In this document: positions 10,610-24,262 of the stretch, piece by piece
Layout: each line of letters starts with the position of its first letter
Numbering within the stretch: position 1 is the stretch's first letter
DNA from: Branchiostoma lanceolatum
Taxonomy: Eukaryota > Chordata > Leptocardii > Amphioxiformes > Branchiostomatidae
Direction of reading: 5' to 3'
DNA length: 64,000 nt
NCBI RefSeq assembly: GCF_035083965.1
Contig: NC_089724.1
Coordinates: 8,534,501-8,598,500, forward strand
Notes under the pieces: generated by a model
The model's database searches: none
Told to the model about the DNA's origin: nothing
Seen by the model: only the letters and a program-made list of their open reading frames with translations
Made by a program: the position numbers and the translations under genes

Positions 10610-13600
10610 TTACGTGTCGGGTTTTAGGAACCCTATCGGAGAGTTACTCCCACTCCCTCCCTCGTTCATCCGCCGCCGTTTTACCCGCTCTCTCCAGTCC
10701 ACAGTTACCGCCTCGAAGTTGGGGTTGTACGCGGCTCCTCCACTGTGGACGTTTAATAGGAAAACCAACGGTTAGCAGGAACAACCCTCTGCAAGTGGAG
10801 TTATCTAGCAATACTGAGGAGTGGGCCCTTTCTTACATACCAAACGTGGAGTAGAAATATCTGAGCATATTTCTCATTGCTAAAAACGTGATGGAAAACT
10901 AAGGAAGTCGAACAAACAGGATTCTGCTTAAAATGATATTACAGCTTAATGAGTGAGTGAGTGAGTGAGTGAGTGAGTGAGTGAGTGATTGATTGATTGA
11001 TTGAGTGAGCCAATGAGTGAGTGAATGAAGTCAATGAGTGAGTGATAGAGTGAGTGAATGAGTGAGTGAGCCAATGAGTGAGCCAATGAGTGAGTCAATG
11101 AGTGAGTCAATGAGTGAGTCAATGAGTGAGTCAATAAGTGCATGCACGAGTCAATGAGTGCGTGCGTGAGTCAATGAGTGAGTGACTGAGTGAGTGAAAG
11201 AGTGGTGAGTGAGTGAGTAAGTGACTGAGTAGTAGTCCATAACAAAAACAAGACTTTATGCAAGTGCATCCCAGGTACTGACCTCTCCAGCTGCTGTTTC
11301 TTCCACTCCTCGATGCGTTTCTGTGTGCGGACCTTGTCGTCCTCCTCCTCAGAGTCCTCCTCCATCTCCTTCTGCTCCTGCTCCACCTCCTGTTTGATCT
11401 TCTGCCACTTCTGCACCAGGTGGGGGATCTTCTTGTTCTTCAGACCTCCCGCCACCGCCGGACGCTTCATCTGGTGGATGTGCAACATTACAAGATTAGA
11501 GAGACTGTAGGTTGCCCTGAGGAATGGAACACAGAGACAGGGTCTGCAAGAACAGAGATGCTCTCAAGACTGACTTTGGCCACGACGCTGGGCGGTACTT
11601 TATTGTGACCAATCAAAGTTAAAGTCCTCCCGCACCAGATGGTGCATAGTGCAGCACCCATCTCTGTTTCAGTAGCCCTTGGGCCACACAACTTTGTGCA
11701 ATCACTACAGCAGGGGGCTAATCCATTGGTAGTGACCAGAACTGTCTCTAATCCAGCGCAGATTTGTCAAATCACCCCCATCCCAAAATATGGTGGAACA
11801 GGTGGGATGTGATCCAAACAAGACCTTTACAGCAGGCAGAAATCTAGAATTACATACATGCATGCACAAAGGGAACTTTAGGAGTATGTTTTAATCAGAA
11901 AACGTGATTCTCACCTTTTTCAGCTTCTTGACTTTAGACGGTCCCGGAGACCCCGACTTGACAGGTGGAGCTGATACAGCTGCGCTGCTGACTGCAGGTG
12001 CTACTGGAGCGCCAATCACAGGCTGGCTTACATACGGCATGGGGCCCCCTCCCACGACGGGACCAGCTACAGCCGTGGTCATTGGTCCGTACATGACTGC
12101 TGGGGCGCTGGGTGCACCTATCATTGTGCTGCTTGCAGAATGCGTGCTCTGATAGCGGATGGGTGGCTGGGCGAGGATGACTGGTTTGGAAGGCGGTTTT
12201 GGCTGGTCGTCCTTTTTGGTCTCTGTCATGTCTTCCTCAGGCTTGGTGTCTTCCATCTCAACATCACTGATCTCCCCTTCCTCTGGGGAGTCTGGGGGAG
12301 GAGGGGGAGGGGGGCTGTCAGGCGGTGGGGGAGGGGGTGCCGGTTGAGTACCAGGGGGGAGGGGAGGTTCATCCCCAGGGGGAGGGGGTTCATCAGGGAG
12401 AGGGGGTAGGGGTGGTTCAGGGGGGAGAGGAGGGGCACCGGGGAGAGGGGTGAAGGATTCAGAGGGGAGGGGGGCAGGTGCTGGGGGGACAGTTGATACT
12501 GGGGCAGACGCAACACTGATACTGGTGACTTGTGGTTGAGCTGTAAAATAAACCAACAAGAAATTGTTACAGTCACTACAATTTAATGATCCTACAATTG
12601 TATTTAAAGTCTAAAAGCATCTTTTTTTAAATTCCATGTCTTTTGACCAGGGCTGTCTCTGAGACCCATCCCTACATCCTGGGACGTAAATTTTCTTGTT
12701 GGGAGGACAGAAATTTTACCCAAAATAAAACTGATGAATGATTTTTGTAAGCTTAAAATGACAGATTAAACAATGAAAATCAACAATATGCGCTCCTATT
12801 ATTAGTCCTAATGAATGAGTGGGACGGAAAAAATTCAAAGCTTAAGACAGTGACTGCTTTTGACATATACTACTAGAGATATATAGTGGTCGACTGTACT
12901 AACCTGATGGAAGGAGGTACGCATAATCTGAACCTCCGCTTGTTGACGCAAACACCTCTGTCGAAGCAGCACTACTTGTCACGGACCCCTTTGCCGAGGT
13001 GACTCCTCCACGGCTGCTCCTCCCGTGTCCCGGTGCCGTGGTGACAGTTGCCATGGCGATAGCCTCTTGACCGGCCCCAGCAATGCCGTCCTCTGGGTAC
13101 TCCCACTGCGACTCTCCCGTGACCGTGTTCATGTAGTAATAGCGCCTGTGGGTCCTGGGGGAGGGGAGGGGGGGCGGAAGAACAAACACCAGCAGAATGA
13201 GTACCCTCCTACTATACAGCCAAGCACCGACTAACACTTTCAAAAAAGTGCTTGTGAGAAGGTAGGAAAAGTAGGAAAAAACATAAAATCCCTGCAAACA
13301 ACTGTACATCAGAAGGGGTTAGGACTGGGGCAAATATAGCATCTGAAAGAGGACAGAACCATAGCATTAATATTTCACATAAAATTGAAGAAATGCAACT
13401 AAATGTGTGCCCTAAACTTTGAACACAGTATTGCAATGTCTTAGAACAATGCATAGGGGAACATCTCTATGGACACACATTTGTAGCAGTCAACTCTACA
13501 CCTCCCACTGTATAACCCGAAACAGGGCCTTAGAGGGGAAGACTGCCCAACACAACTGCGCTGCAGTTAAGAATGATGATCAAAATGCGCATTGAACCAT

Positions 13601-16600
13601 CCTGGGATGGTCCACAAGCCATGCCGGCCCCACTGGCTGAACCTTTTGATTTGCAAGGGGACAACCATCTGAAAAGTCGATGGTTAGATTTTTTGTACAG
13701 GGGAGCCATGTATTATAACCAGGGCACTCTCAGACCCCCTTTTGTATCAGGAGCCTGTAAGAACATCATGATAAATAGTAGTTGGCACAGAAATCAGAAA
13801 ATGATTGATAAAAAAACACAACTGCAGTAGAGAGGATAATGTACCACTGACCTCGTGGATCCTGACTCTCCCGCGAAGTCTCGGCACGCCGTTCGCTCCT
13901 TGTGGTTGGTCAGGGGAAAGCAGAGTCGTTCGTGTCGTGATGCGGATATTTCCTGGCTTGCTCAACACATATCGCAGAACACCAAACCATTTTTATATAG
14001 AGGCTAGTCCTCTACCAATCATGATTTTTTAAATTTTCGTTTTCCTGGGTACCAAGAACTTCCTGTCAATATCTCTCTGCAATCTTCATGCTGTAGTCCA
14101 GAGTTGCTGAATGTGGGTCTTGATGCCTGGGACCTCTCTTTATTTCTCCCCTCGCCTCTCTCTCATTCTGTCAATCTCAGTTGTCAACTTTTCTCTAAGG
14201 CTTCATTGATTGGTGGAAGGAGAAACACACACAGGCATGTGGCAAGAAGTGCATGGACACTCTGAGACACCGGGAAAAGTTTTTCCTCTCTAAATTTTTT
14301 CCGGAAAAAAATTCCAAAATCTTTTCCCTACCTGTCCCAGTGGCAAGTCCATCCCCGTGGGGCCGCGTGAAGTTCGTAATTCTGAAACTGCCAGTCGGCT
14401 TCCTTGAGCTTGCGGAGGAGGTGCTTGGACTCCAGTGCGCCTTCTCGCCAGTCCAGGATTCGGGTCTGTACAGTAACATCATCAGAGCTCATCATAAAAA
14501 AAGTTCAGTAACAGCTAGCTAGTGTGCATATATACGTACAGATGTGAGTCTTCAGTTGTCCTGAATCATACAGTAAAGAATTGTAAAAATAAAACTTAAC
14601 ACAAACATATGGTCAATTTTGAAATGTTCTCAGTGATTTCATTTTCGCAATTTTTTCAGTTACCTCTTTACCACAAATTCATGAAATTGTGATATACATT
14701 TCCGATGTATTACTACCTTACTACTGAATACTTTTTTAACTGTGAACTTGAAACACTGCAAAAACCTCCTTTTCACGTCTACTGCAAAATTAAGTCCTCA
14801 CGAAAATAAATGAATTTACAGTATAATCATCATCATCATCATACAATGTATATATGTTTGGACATATACAAGAACATATCTAATTACATATTCAATGAAA
14901 TCAAACAATATAAAACACAGAGTGAAGCAAGAACATTTTTCCACATTAAGCAATTTCAAAAACTAAACTTAACAGTAATTGTCACCAGTCTTGTAACGCG
15001 GTGTCTGGCCATTCTTCCACCAGCAGTCGTCGAAGGCTGACCAGGGTTCTTCTGTCGGTTATTTTTGCATACACCCAAACATTATAGTTATACACCAGAG
15101 TAAAGCCTAATACAAATTTTGATCTAATCAAACAACTGTGTCTCACCTCCATTTCTATAAGCAGCACTTGGAATTTACTGAGCTGCTTCCTGGCGATGTT
15201 CAGGAACTCCAGCTTGGCACCGATGGTGGAAGCCAGCTCAGATATCTCAGTCTGCATGGGAGGAAAATAACATTCATGTAAGGGTTGGATCAGGAACAGT
15301 GTGGGTTACATCTAACAGTCGTTGTGAAAACCTTCCCAACAATTTCTTTTATCTTTCTACTGTAATTCTTGATTTGTTAACTGTAACTTAATTTTAGCTG
15401 ATTTAACGGTCACTAGTCAACAGCTAAAATTTCATCATCGCTAATATTTGATCACTAATATTTGAGACAGTAATGTTTGTTGCCACCGTTAAAATTGAGT
15501 GCTGTGACCTACTACATGTACATTTTCCCCCAACCGCTATATTTTCCTGCCGTTATATTAAAGTGATTTTACAGTATCTATCGGCCATTGCCTGGGACTA
15601 AACAAGTACATACATCACTCCATATTGCCCTATCCAACATCGTTGATGGGAAGGTCTCGACATAAGCAAGTACGCAACATCGTTTGTCCTTTTATCTTTA
15701 CTATTCTTCCTCTCCCATCTTTCTCGACTTAATGAAGAGTACCGGTAATACCATACGATTGAAGCAAAGAAGTTGAAGCGATAACATTGAATATTAATCT
15801 AATCATAAAAATAATACATTTAAACATCCAAACGATAGGGACCTACCTTTAATTCTTTTTCTTCTTTGGCCTTCTTCCTTGAGGCTGGAAAGTTACACAT
15901 CATTCAGTTAGCAAATCTTTAGAAATTATGATAAAAATTTCTCATCTTTCCAACGAATATAATAGCTTTGGGCTGCTGCAAAGGAATATCAAATGCTTTC
16001 CTTCAGGTAAAAGCCTTTTTTTAGGGTTTAACCTGGTAATGCGTGCTCATATAATACATGTACATAGTATACTATTTTACAGACAAAAATTTGATGTTCT
16101 TTTGACTTTATACCTTTACGGTGTAATCATATTTTCATGAAAAACATATTTAAATTCCTACATCAAAAACTCCACAACATACAACATAACCCCATTTGTA
16201 AGACAGTACATACCCATGTCAAGTAGTGATTCACTATCCTCCTCACCTGCAAATTTGCAAAGCGACAAAGAAAATCAACAACAGCAACAAAGATACACAG
16301 TCAACACAGTCAACACATTCTCATGGTGGGTCAAACTGATATGCAGTCCAGAGAGATACCCACTTTTACATGTTCAGTTGGTATAAGTTTTCACAATCTT
16401 TCAAAAATTTTCATAAATCACCAGTATGATTCATAGGTAAAAGATGTTTCAGAAGAATTTCTAGTGAAAGAAAAATGTAGATGACTAAATCTGTAAGGTC
16501 TATTTCAACAAGAGGGAAACAGTTTAAGTGAACTAAAACTAGTTACAAATTAACAGTGAAAACTATCTGAAACTCTTAGTCTTACAAGAATTTATCTAGT

Positions 16601-19600
16601 TGCCTGTTTTATTTTGTATTTACATGAATTAAAAGTAGTTAACCTTCTCCATGCCAAAGAAGCCTTTTGCCACCAAATCTGTATTGGTTCCAGGGTTAGG
16701 CAGCAGGGAGAAGGTTAAGAAGAGCATACGTACCAACTGTGTCATCATACTGAGTTGACACGTCTCTAGTTTGTGTTGGGGTTGTCGGCCTACTGGACTT
16801 CTGTTTAGCCACTGCGAGCAGCAAGGCCGGTGAGTACCCCCCCTCCTCCTGGTCACCCTCCTCCTGCTTTAACTCTGCCTGGGGGGTAGACACAACATCC
16901 TATATGGATGTGGGGTACTCTCAGTTATAACGGTAGGATCTTTTGTTGATACATGTAAGTTCATGTTAGACGTCCAGGTACAGATATTTAAAGACAAAGA
17001 CAATCTTTACAATTGGTAAGATATGGAGATATGGAGATGCGGGGTATTATCAGTTATAACAGTACTAGTAGGAGGTTTTAACTGCTTGATAGTACATGTA
17101 CATGTAAGTTCAATATGGTTAGACATCCAGGTAAACAATATTTAGAGGCAATACAATCTTTACAATTGGATGAGATATGGAGATGTGGGGTATTCTCAGT
17201 TATAACGGTTGGGCGTTCTTCTTGATACAGTGATAAAGGTTAGACATCTAAGTAGGTGGTATCTTTTCAGGGCTCAAAATACATTTCTGGGTCAATTTGC
17301 ACTGGTGAAGATGAAAAACAAATTACTCGCACCAAGCAAAAATTACTTGCACTGTTGTACAACCAACTTTTTGCATATTCGGGAAAGTATGATGCCCTTA
17401 TTCCCCAAGATGGCGGCTTTTAAATTGCTTGGTTCAAGGCTACTAAATGTGTCGCAAACTCGTAAAAATGCAAATTTCAAAGACAGCCCATTCTACATAC
17501 AGCTGGATAAGATTCAAGAACGTAATCTTCCTATCTTATACAGTAGCTGTTTGAATTGTCTTTAAATTTTTCTTGACAGCTACAAACTTCTTAGCTACAA
17601 ACTTCACAACAAGAGAAGATGTATCTGGAGTGCAAAAAATTTTTGAGAAGTGAATTTGTAGTTGCTTAAAATTCAGTTAATTGTACCTTTTTCCTTTCAA
17701 GTGCAAGGTCCAGTTGCTTGTCAATGTCAAATTCTTCCTCGTCCTCTTCTTCCTCTTCCTCCATGTCTTCTGTCCCAGCTAGTTCTGTTGCAGAAGTTGT
17801 TGCTGTTGTTGTTAGAATGTTGTTGAATGCTGGAACTCTCCTTGCACTGAGAGGCAGGGTGTTAGGATCAACATCTTTAGTAGGGGGTGTTGCTGCACCC
17901 TCGAGTTCTGGTTGGAAGGGGGAGGCTGTGTCCATGCTGTGAAATAAAAATTGAATCTTCAATTTTATGTCATACCTGGGCCTTGACAACTTTTGATATT
18001 GGGTGTCCCGGACCGTATTTTATGGGCTACTTGTATCCCGCGGACTTCCATAGAATGATTTTAATGTGCTTCACATGTGTTGCTATAGAAAATTTCAATT
18101 TCGGGTTTGGATGATAGAATTGATGTTCTTCCAGCATTTCTCTTTAGGACATCAAATTTTCTTAAATTCTGGCACATTTTGCATTGAAAGGTGTGTTTTG
18201 TTGGGTATGACTATGAGGTGCTCCAATCCGTGGTCAGGCTGGTACCTCAGGTGACTACGTTGTATTCTCTGTGTACATGTTCACATGTACATCATTCAGG
18301 ACTATTTCATTCAATAATTGTGGGGGCAGGATATATTTAAGAAGCTTGCCTTAAGTCAAGATTGAGTGAAGTTACCTGCACACAGAACTTCTGCTATCTT
18401 CTTCTATAATTCGTACAATAAGGGTAAGGCATATAGACATGTAGTACACACTACTGATATACACATAAACAATCATTAATCAAAATAACTATAACAACAC
18501 TTCACATGTGTTGTACCATACATACATGTAATGATAGAGCTATTAGGACTTTGTAATCTGTATTTCTGTTATATCTTATCTGACCCTTACCTCTTCCATC
18601 ATGACCTCAATGAAAAAGCGGCCTGCATGCCGATTTGAGCTTCTTGATAATAAACAAAGGTTCAAACAAATAAACAAACAAATGCACCTCTCTTCTTCTT
18701 GCTGTAGTTCTACCCCATCCACGTCTTCATCTGCAGGTTTGACAGCGAGGTGTTGGAGGTGGGAGGGGAGGACGGGACCGATGAAGGACAGCTCGTCCTC
18801 CGTAGGGTCCACGCTGTCGGAGTTGGTGGCAATAACCGAGGCCGTGCTGAGGTCTGGGACAGACAGCTGTGGTGCTGGGGGCGGTGGCTCCTCATCTTTG
18901 GCCAGCGGGAATTCTTCAGAAAGAAATGTAATAGTCATGACCCATTGTTCCCTGTGTTGGCATCGCTAGATGTCCCTGTTCAAGGTTCAATAGTCATGAG
19001 GATAGCTTGTGTTGCACGATCTCTCGCTGCCGGGGACTAATTACACGTAGCACCCCCGAGAGTCTAGAAGGGCCGGTTAGTCGGGTGGGCTACTAGGAGA
19101 AAGATTTAGTCAGACTAGTCATGGAGGAAGAGGGCAACCAGCCCGACATGATGAGTCATGATGATCCAAGTAGAAAAGAAACTGCTGTCATCATGTACAC
19201 ATCTCGTACTATATGTGTTCTTCTACATTCACATTTATATCACTGTCTAGTTTCTAAATGAGACAATTTTTGTCAACATTCTAAAACAGAAAAAGTATCT
19301 TACATGTACATGTATTTGTAGCAATTTGTATCATATACTAGTTGTTGAAATTGTAATTTTCTCAGGAAATGAAGAAAACACAAACTTACCTTCATCTGGA
19401 ATTACAGGGATCTTGGCTGCCTGTTTAGGCTGAGTTTCCTCAGCAGCTGGTGCGTCAGGCTCTGAAGCAGTGCCCTCTTCTGACAAAGCACTGGTACTGC
19501 AAGCCAAATAATTTCAAAATTTTTAGTTCGAAGAAACAACTTAAGTGTTGATTATTGTTCACTCACTGTCTACAAATAAAGTACATAATCATGCTTATGC

Positions 19601-22600
19601 TCTTGAAAGGAAGGTGTACAGTATCAGGGCTCGAAATTCATTTTTGGGAATAGCTGCGTGCACTGGTGTAACCAACCAAAAACAATTTTAGGTGCACAGA
19701 AAGAATTTTGGGTGCACAGCATGAAACAAAGTTGAATGTCAGCAAAATATAATTACAAAGTTAAACGCTACTGCTTCTCTTAAGAACTTCAATCTGTTAT
19801 TCTATTGCTAACTTTGAAATTCCAAACAAGTAATTCATCAAACAAAGTACAACATTGGTTATACTGTATCTATTTTTCTGATACTTAGATTTCAAGAATA
19901 TTCTGTATACTAGACTAAGTGTACAATACTACCTTTACCCTATAGCGTACTAAAATTTCTAGGCACAGTCAAAAATCAGAGGCACAAAGGTGCACATGCA
20001 CCCAGTATTTCAAGCCCTGAGTACCACTGAGAATACTTGTAATAAGTTATAACTGTTCATGAGATCAACAACTGCACATGTGAGCTCATAGTACACAATC
20101 CCCTTCCACTATACTTACCCATTTTCTGTCGTTGTGACCCCATCCTGCCCAGCGACCAGTGCAGCCTGCGAAACGGCATCGTAGTACTTCCTCACGATCT
20201 GTGGGATCTCCCACTGGACTTCGTTGGTGACAGTATGCCAGTAATACACACAGCCGGTACCCTCGTCTAAACACTCCTGCCATTCAAGGGCTTCTCTAGC
20301 CACTAAGGAAAGAAGAACAACAACATCTCAGTTTAACATGTTAACTATGTTTTGCTACGTGTTCTGTAATGTTTTATGAGTGGGTCATGACACCAGCAAT
20401 AGCTGCCTATATCCCACATGTATTGTACCGTTGCAGTTCTAATAAAATAAAATAAAAATCAAGATAGAATGTAATTCATGACTAGTTAACGGTAACTGAA
20501 TTTTACAGTCACTAGTCAACCACTAAAATTTCATCATTGCAAATATTTGAGAGTGATGTTTGTTCCAATTTGTTAAAATCAAATACTGTTAACTACTCTC
20601 TTTTCCCCAACTGCTGTAATTACCAACGGTCCCTCAATATTAAATGGATTTACAGTACTGTAATTCTTGTTTCTTTCACTGTTACAGAAACTTTATGTTC
20701 ACTGTTTTCATGGTCACCTCTGTACCTTGAACTTATCATCACCATGAAAAACCTGTTGATATCATTTATGATTCCTTCACACATCCGTTCTGTAAATCAC
20801 TTGCTGCTACCGTGAAGTTAAAAGTTCAATGAAAATGTCCATTTTCCTTACACTGTGAAATTTTGCTACCATGAAGATAAAACGAATTACTGTACAGTAT
20901 GTCCCCATACTAGCTATAGTAATTAGTATCTTTACAGCTTTCCTGACCACTGCATCCAACAATGGATATACACAATCGTGTTCCTTACATTCTGGGTCTA
21001 CAGAAGGGGCCACTGCCACTGGTTCTGTTGCTGTAGCCTCTACACTAGCTGCTGCTGCTGTTGTTGTTGTTGTTGTTGTTTGCTTCTCTTTTGTTTCATC
21101 TTTTCCATCTTCAACTTCAGTATCATCAGCTTCAGGCACATCTAGGGCATCAATTTCCTAGAAAAGCAAATTTCTAATCATTATGACAATCATCATGAAA
21201 GGAGTTTTACCAATAAGGACTATCCCATTTTTATCACTTTTTAAATCTTTTTTACATCTAATTATACATACATGTACATGTCAAGCTATTTGAATATGGA
21301 GGGATACAAAGAAGAACACAACTCAGCTACATTTTATTTAAATTGTATCAAACTTCAAAGAATCATTTGGGTAGATTATGGCTGTCTTCAGCTTTAATCT
21401 TTTTCTCCGTTCCACTCATTGTTTAGGAGCCCCTGAAACTACAATTGTCATGACCTTCATTATGAAGTTCAGATCTTTTGGATGGATGGGATAAACTGTT
21501 GTCTGTCCCAACAAGCAAATTTCCATCCCAGGACAAAAAAAAGGATCCCAGAGACAGCCCTAGGCCTGGGGTAGATGTTTTTACCTGATAATGACTTAGG
21601 AAAAAAAAATCAAAAATGTTTTTGAAAAATGGGTCTAACTTTGAGGCTGGCAGAGCCGACTTACTGCAAGGAAATCAGCTACTTTGGAATCTATGTCGTC
21701 ACTGCCCTTCACTTTTTTGCTAGCTGCAAGGGGGAGCTTCTTTGGCTGAGTTGTCACAGGGGGAGGAGCTGGAGCTAGAGACAAAAAACATGATTGAATA
21801 AACTATTAGCGAATATGACAATGATTGTGATCTACAATGTAAGTAGAGTTATTGAATTCTAAATGCAATGTTGCTCATATAAAACTGAGCAACATTGATG
21901 CTTTGATATGTTGATGAAGGCTAGACATCCAGGTAATTTGAAGATACGCCAAAAATAGTTACTAGTACTTAGTACTCAACTTTCTAAAGTGACTGGAATT
22001 TCACAATTTTATACAGTTGCTTGAGTAACATTTTAGGAGTATTGATGCCAATTTTGAATGTCAAAAGTGAATACTGTAAATACGAGAAAGATTCTTCACC
22101 GCAAACTTACATGTAAAAACTAAAACCAGTGTTTTCATTAAATACAGTATGATTATACAAATGTAGCACGGCCACAAATACCTACAGCGAAATTACATCA
22201 TTGCAAACTTAAAGGCATTCTATGATTTACAGTACTTTGATTGATGTAAATTTTAGAGATGCCATGAATATCCAAACTATAAAAAATCTATGTCAAAGAA
22301 TCCCCTGTGCAAACTCACCAGCAATTGGTTGTTTTTTCTGCTGAGTTTCCCTGGTGTCTTTCTCCTCGTCCTCCTCATCACTGTCATCATAGTTACCAAT
22401 CAGACCAATCAGGGCATTCGCTTTTGGCGTCACTGATAAAGACAGATCAACATCTTTATTTAAAACTTTATATCAATATTCTATTCTATCCCTTGGGGAT
22501 ATATAAATATATCATACATGTATATTCATATTAATCATAGGAACGCCCTGCAGCAGTGTTCATGGTTGCTTTTAAAAATTGTGTGAATAATAAGATTTCG

Positions 22601-23739
22601 ATAAAGTGATGGAATTCGTGGAATTTATACAGACATGGTTGGAGCATATTTCCAACAGATACGTAAGGCCACACCAAGTAATTTTTATGGATGACATCAG
22701 CGCGCTCGTTAATTTTCGCCTGATTTCGAAATAAAAAACAAGAAATTTCATTGCCCTCCGACGGTGGTCAACATGCCCGAAAAACTGGAAAATAAGTTGT
22801 AAACGTTGTAAGTCTAAGGTGTTTCATTGCATATGAATACCCAGTGTAGTTTCTCCCCATAATGGTATGACATTGGCTGTTTTCTGCGTTTGTTCTAGTT
22901 GATTAAGCTGTATACACATCTTCAAGAACAGTTTAATGTTGACAGTCTAAGGTGTTTCATTGCATATGAATACTCAGTGTAGTTTCTGCCCATGATGGTA
23001 TAATAACAAGCTGTTTTCTGCATTTGTTCTAGCAAGGACATTATATAAATAATGGGGGGGGGTCTAGTTAATTGAGCTGTATTACACAAAGTGTTTCATC
23101 ACATGAATAGCCAGTGTAGTTGCTTCAGATGATGGTACAACAAGCTCTTTTCTATATTTGTTGTAGTTAGTCTATTGCAATGTATACATGGACATGTTCA
23201 TAGAATCAAGGAGGTTTTATATTATATATGAAACCTCATTGGTTGAATACAGGAATAAAAGACCTGTTGGTCATGATATTATATTTCGCTGCCTCAATTC
23301 TTGTTTAACAAGATTTATGATCTCAAAATTTGAAAATATAGGAATCTTGTTTTTTTTGGCTCGCCTTGTTTTTTTTTCGCCCTATCTCATTAATTTTGGG
23401 GTCTGCCAAGGATGTCATCCATAAAATTTACTTGCTGTGGCCTAATTTACATAATTTGGATGGGCGACTCAAATTTTGAGTCAAAACGTGGAGAATGGAA
23501 TCAGTACAAGTCAGTAGCGTTCTTAACACAGCAGAGGAATTTACAGACAGCTTATTTTATTCCCATCACTCATGACATTTCCTCCTACTAGTCCTAGGAA
23601 AAATAAATTCCTTCTTTCACAACAACCAAAAAAAACCCTCACCATTCACGTTGTCTTTTCGTATCGTGGTCTCGATCTGTAACATCGGTCTCCTCCTCCC
23701 TCCAACCGAGGGTACTTGACGCTCCTTTCTTTTTCCCAT
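10610..23739 (-). CDS. FNBP4: formin-binding protein 4, two WW domains, 969 aa
   Basis: WW-domain adaptor that binds proline-rich formins and is found with nuclear RNA-processing complexes. Seventeen exons in transcript order: 23739-23643, 22432-22319, 21774-21665, 21157-20989, 20302-20119, 19496-19390, 18913-18688, 17936-17687, 16878-16734, 16246-16214, 15884-15847, 15251-15147, 14465-14332, 13154-12904, 12540-11915, 11470-11283, 10742-10610. All borders are GT-AG and the total is 2910 nt. The N-terminus (MGKRKERQVP, then RRRPMLQIE) and the DIDSKVADFLAEIDAL block match the family. WW1 spans about residues 169-197 (Trp171, Trp194, Pro197) and WW2 about 562-591 (Trp565, Trp588, Pro591). Residues 655-863 are rich in polyproline. 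The C-terminus keeps IPHLVQKWQKIKQE and NPNFEAVTVDWRERVKRRR. Human FNBP4 is about 1017 aa, so the length fits. It is divergent with RIC8. Confidence 0.96.
10948..11240. repeat. TGAG tetranucleotide microsatellite
   Basis: About 290 bp of imperfect TGAG repeats (GAGTGAGTGAGT), with variants such as CAATGAGTGAG, in the last intron of FNBP4 (between exons at 11283 and 10742). Its antisense frame encodes only Leu-Thr-His-Ser repeats and is not a gene. Confidence 0.95.
11614..11755. mobile_element. SINE 3' part, shared with 60405-60540
   Basis: The sequence from AAAGTCCTCCCGCACC to GGGGGCTAATCCA matches the segment at about 60420-60540 (AAATCCTCCCACACC to GGGGGCTAGTCCA). That segment adjoins a tRNA-like head with RNA polymerase III boxes, so this copy is a 5'-truncated member of the same SINE. 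It lies in FNBP4 intron 15. Confidence 0.55.
12646..12840. repeat. dispersed repeat, CAGGGCTGTCTC family
   Basis: Begins CAGGGCTGTCTCTGAGACCC and contains GGAGGACAGAAATTTTAC. Related sequence lies at about 21440-21565 and 58318-58685, where one border is AGACAGCCCTAG. Non-coding and intronic in FNBP4. It may be a terminal-inverted-repeat element, but the ends are too degraded to fix. Confidence 0.45.
15360..15580. repeat. dispersed repeat shared with 20460-20660
   Basis: CGGTCACTAGTCAACAGC, then AAATTTCATCATCGC, and a run ending AAAGTGATTTTACAGTA match the copy at 20500-20655. Two copies of one interspersed element therefore lie in FNBP4 introns. The second half of the longer copy is the part seen at 9370-9600. 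Confidence 0.55.
16900..17260. repeat. tandem repeat, ~140 bp unit, 2.5 copies
   Basis: Units begin near 16906, 17036 and 17181 with GATGTGGGGTACTCTCAG-like sequence followed by TTATAAC. Each carries a TTAGACATCCAGGTA-like box and ACAATCTTTACAATTGG. The box matches the ends of the small foldback family at 8815-8955. The array lies in FNBP4 intron 8, just upstream of the 16878 exon. Confidence 0.65.
19625..20019. mobile_element. non-coding element with CAGGGCTCGAAAT ends, copy 1
   Basis: Starts CAGGGCTCGAAATTC and ends ATTTCAAGCCCTG, its near complement. It is internally rich in GTGCAC strings. A related element occupies 59806-60123, and a partial start lies at 17268. CAGGG termini are common in hAT-type elements, but I see no clean target duplication here. 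Intronic in FNBP4, no reading frame. Confidence 0.6.
20460..20895. repeat. dispersed repeat in FNBP4 intron 4
   Basis: A long interspersed copy. Its first half matches 15360-15580 and its second half matches 9370-9600 (both contain ATTCCTTCACACATC). It ends about 95 bp before the FNBP4 exon that closes at 20989. Confidence 0.6.
22805..23175. repeat. tandem triplication, ~130 bp unit
   Basis: Three diverged direct copies in FNBP4 intron 1, each with GTGTTTCATTGCATATGAAT-like sequence, CAGTGTAGTTTCT and TTTTCTGCGTTTGTTCTAG-like sequence, starting near 22818, 22959 and 23090. No coding content. Confidence 0.65.
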
Positions 23740-24262
23740 TCTCGTGCCTCGCCTTCTTATAACCACTAAAATTACCAAGAAAATCTAACAAAAGATCAGA
23801 AAAATTTCATCTCATGGAAGCCATTTTGTTTCCCAATGCATTTTGGGAAAGTTCTAAAAGAACCTACCTGATTGGTTGCCTTCTGACTAGGTCTATCTTA
23901 TGAACCAATCACGTTATACATAACAAAATCTAGATCTCAATCGAAAATGGCCAGATTTAGGGGGGAGTCACTAACTTTTCTAAAGGGTTTTGCGTTCAAT
24001 TCATTTCATCATATTAGTCTTATAAATTGATTATTATTGATTTTTTGTTATGCTAACATTGCCCGTACCAATATCTATCCCAAAATGTCTCTTATTTTGT
24101 TCTAAATGATGATTTATAAAACAAAACACATTCTAGAGGGATAGCCAATGGTTTGTCCAGGAAATTATGTTCGTGTGTGAAGCACTGTAATAAGATTGAG
24201 GCCATGAATATCTGATAGTTGTGTCGCAAGAAAATCGGACCAAAAATCTACTTAACACAAAA
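23740..24262. promoter_or_regulatory. shared bidirectional promoter of FNBP4 and RIC8
   Basis: Only 523 bp separate the two divergent start codons. The interval holds two opposed CCAAT boxes 30 bp apart (ATTGG at 23871-23875 and CCAAT at 23905-23909), which suits NF-Y. It also has a palindromic CCCAATGCATTTTGGG at about 23833-23848, whose complement contains TCCCAAAATGC, similar to the ZNF143/THAP11 motif. Two ATGGCC/GCCATT strings could be YY1-type sites. There is no TATA box. Head-to-head spacing below 1 kb is typical of co-regulated housekeeping pairs. Transcription starts cannot be placed from sequence alone. Confidence 0.6.

Noticed and set aside
10946-11143. Leu-Thr-His-Ser repeat frame on -
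   Set aside because: Pure translation of the TGAG microsatellite.
11904-12409. + strand frames opposite the FNBP4 proline-rich exon
   Set aside because: Shadow of the CCN-rich coding strand; the - strand joins perfectly with the other FNBP4 exons.
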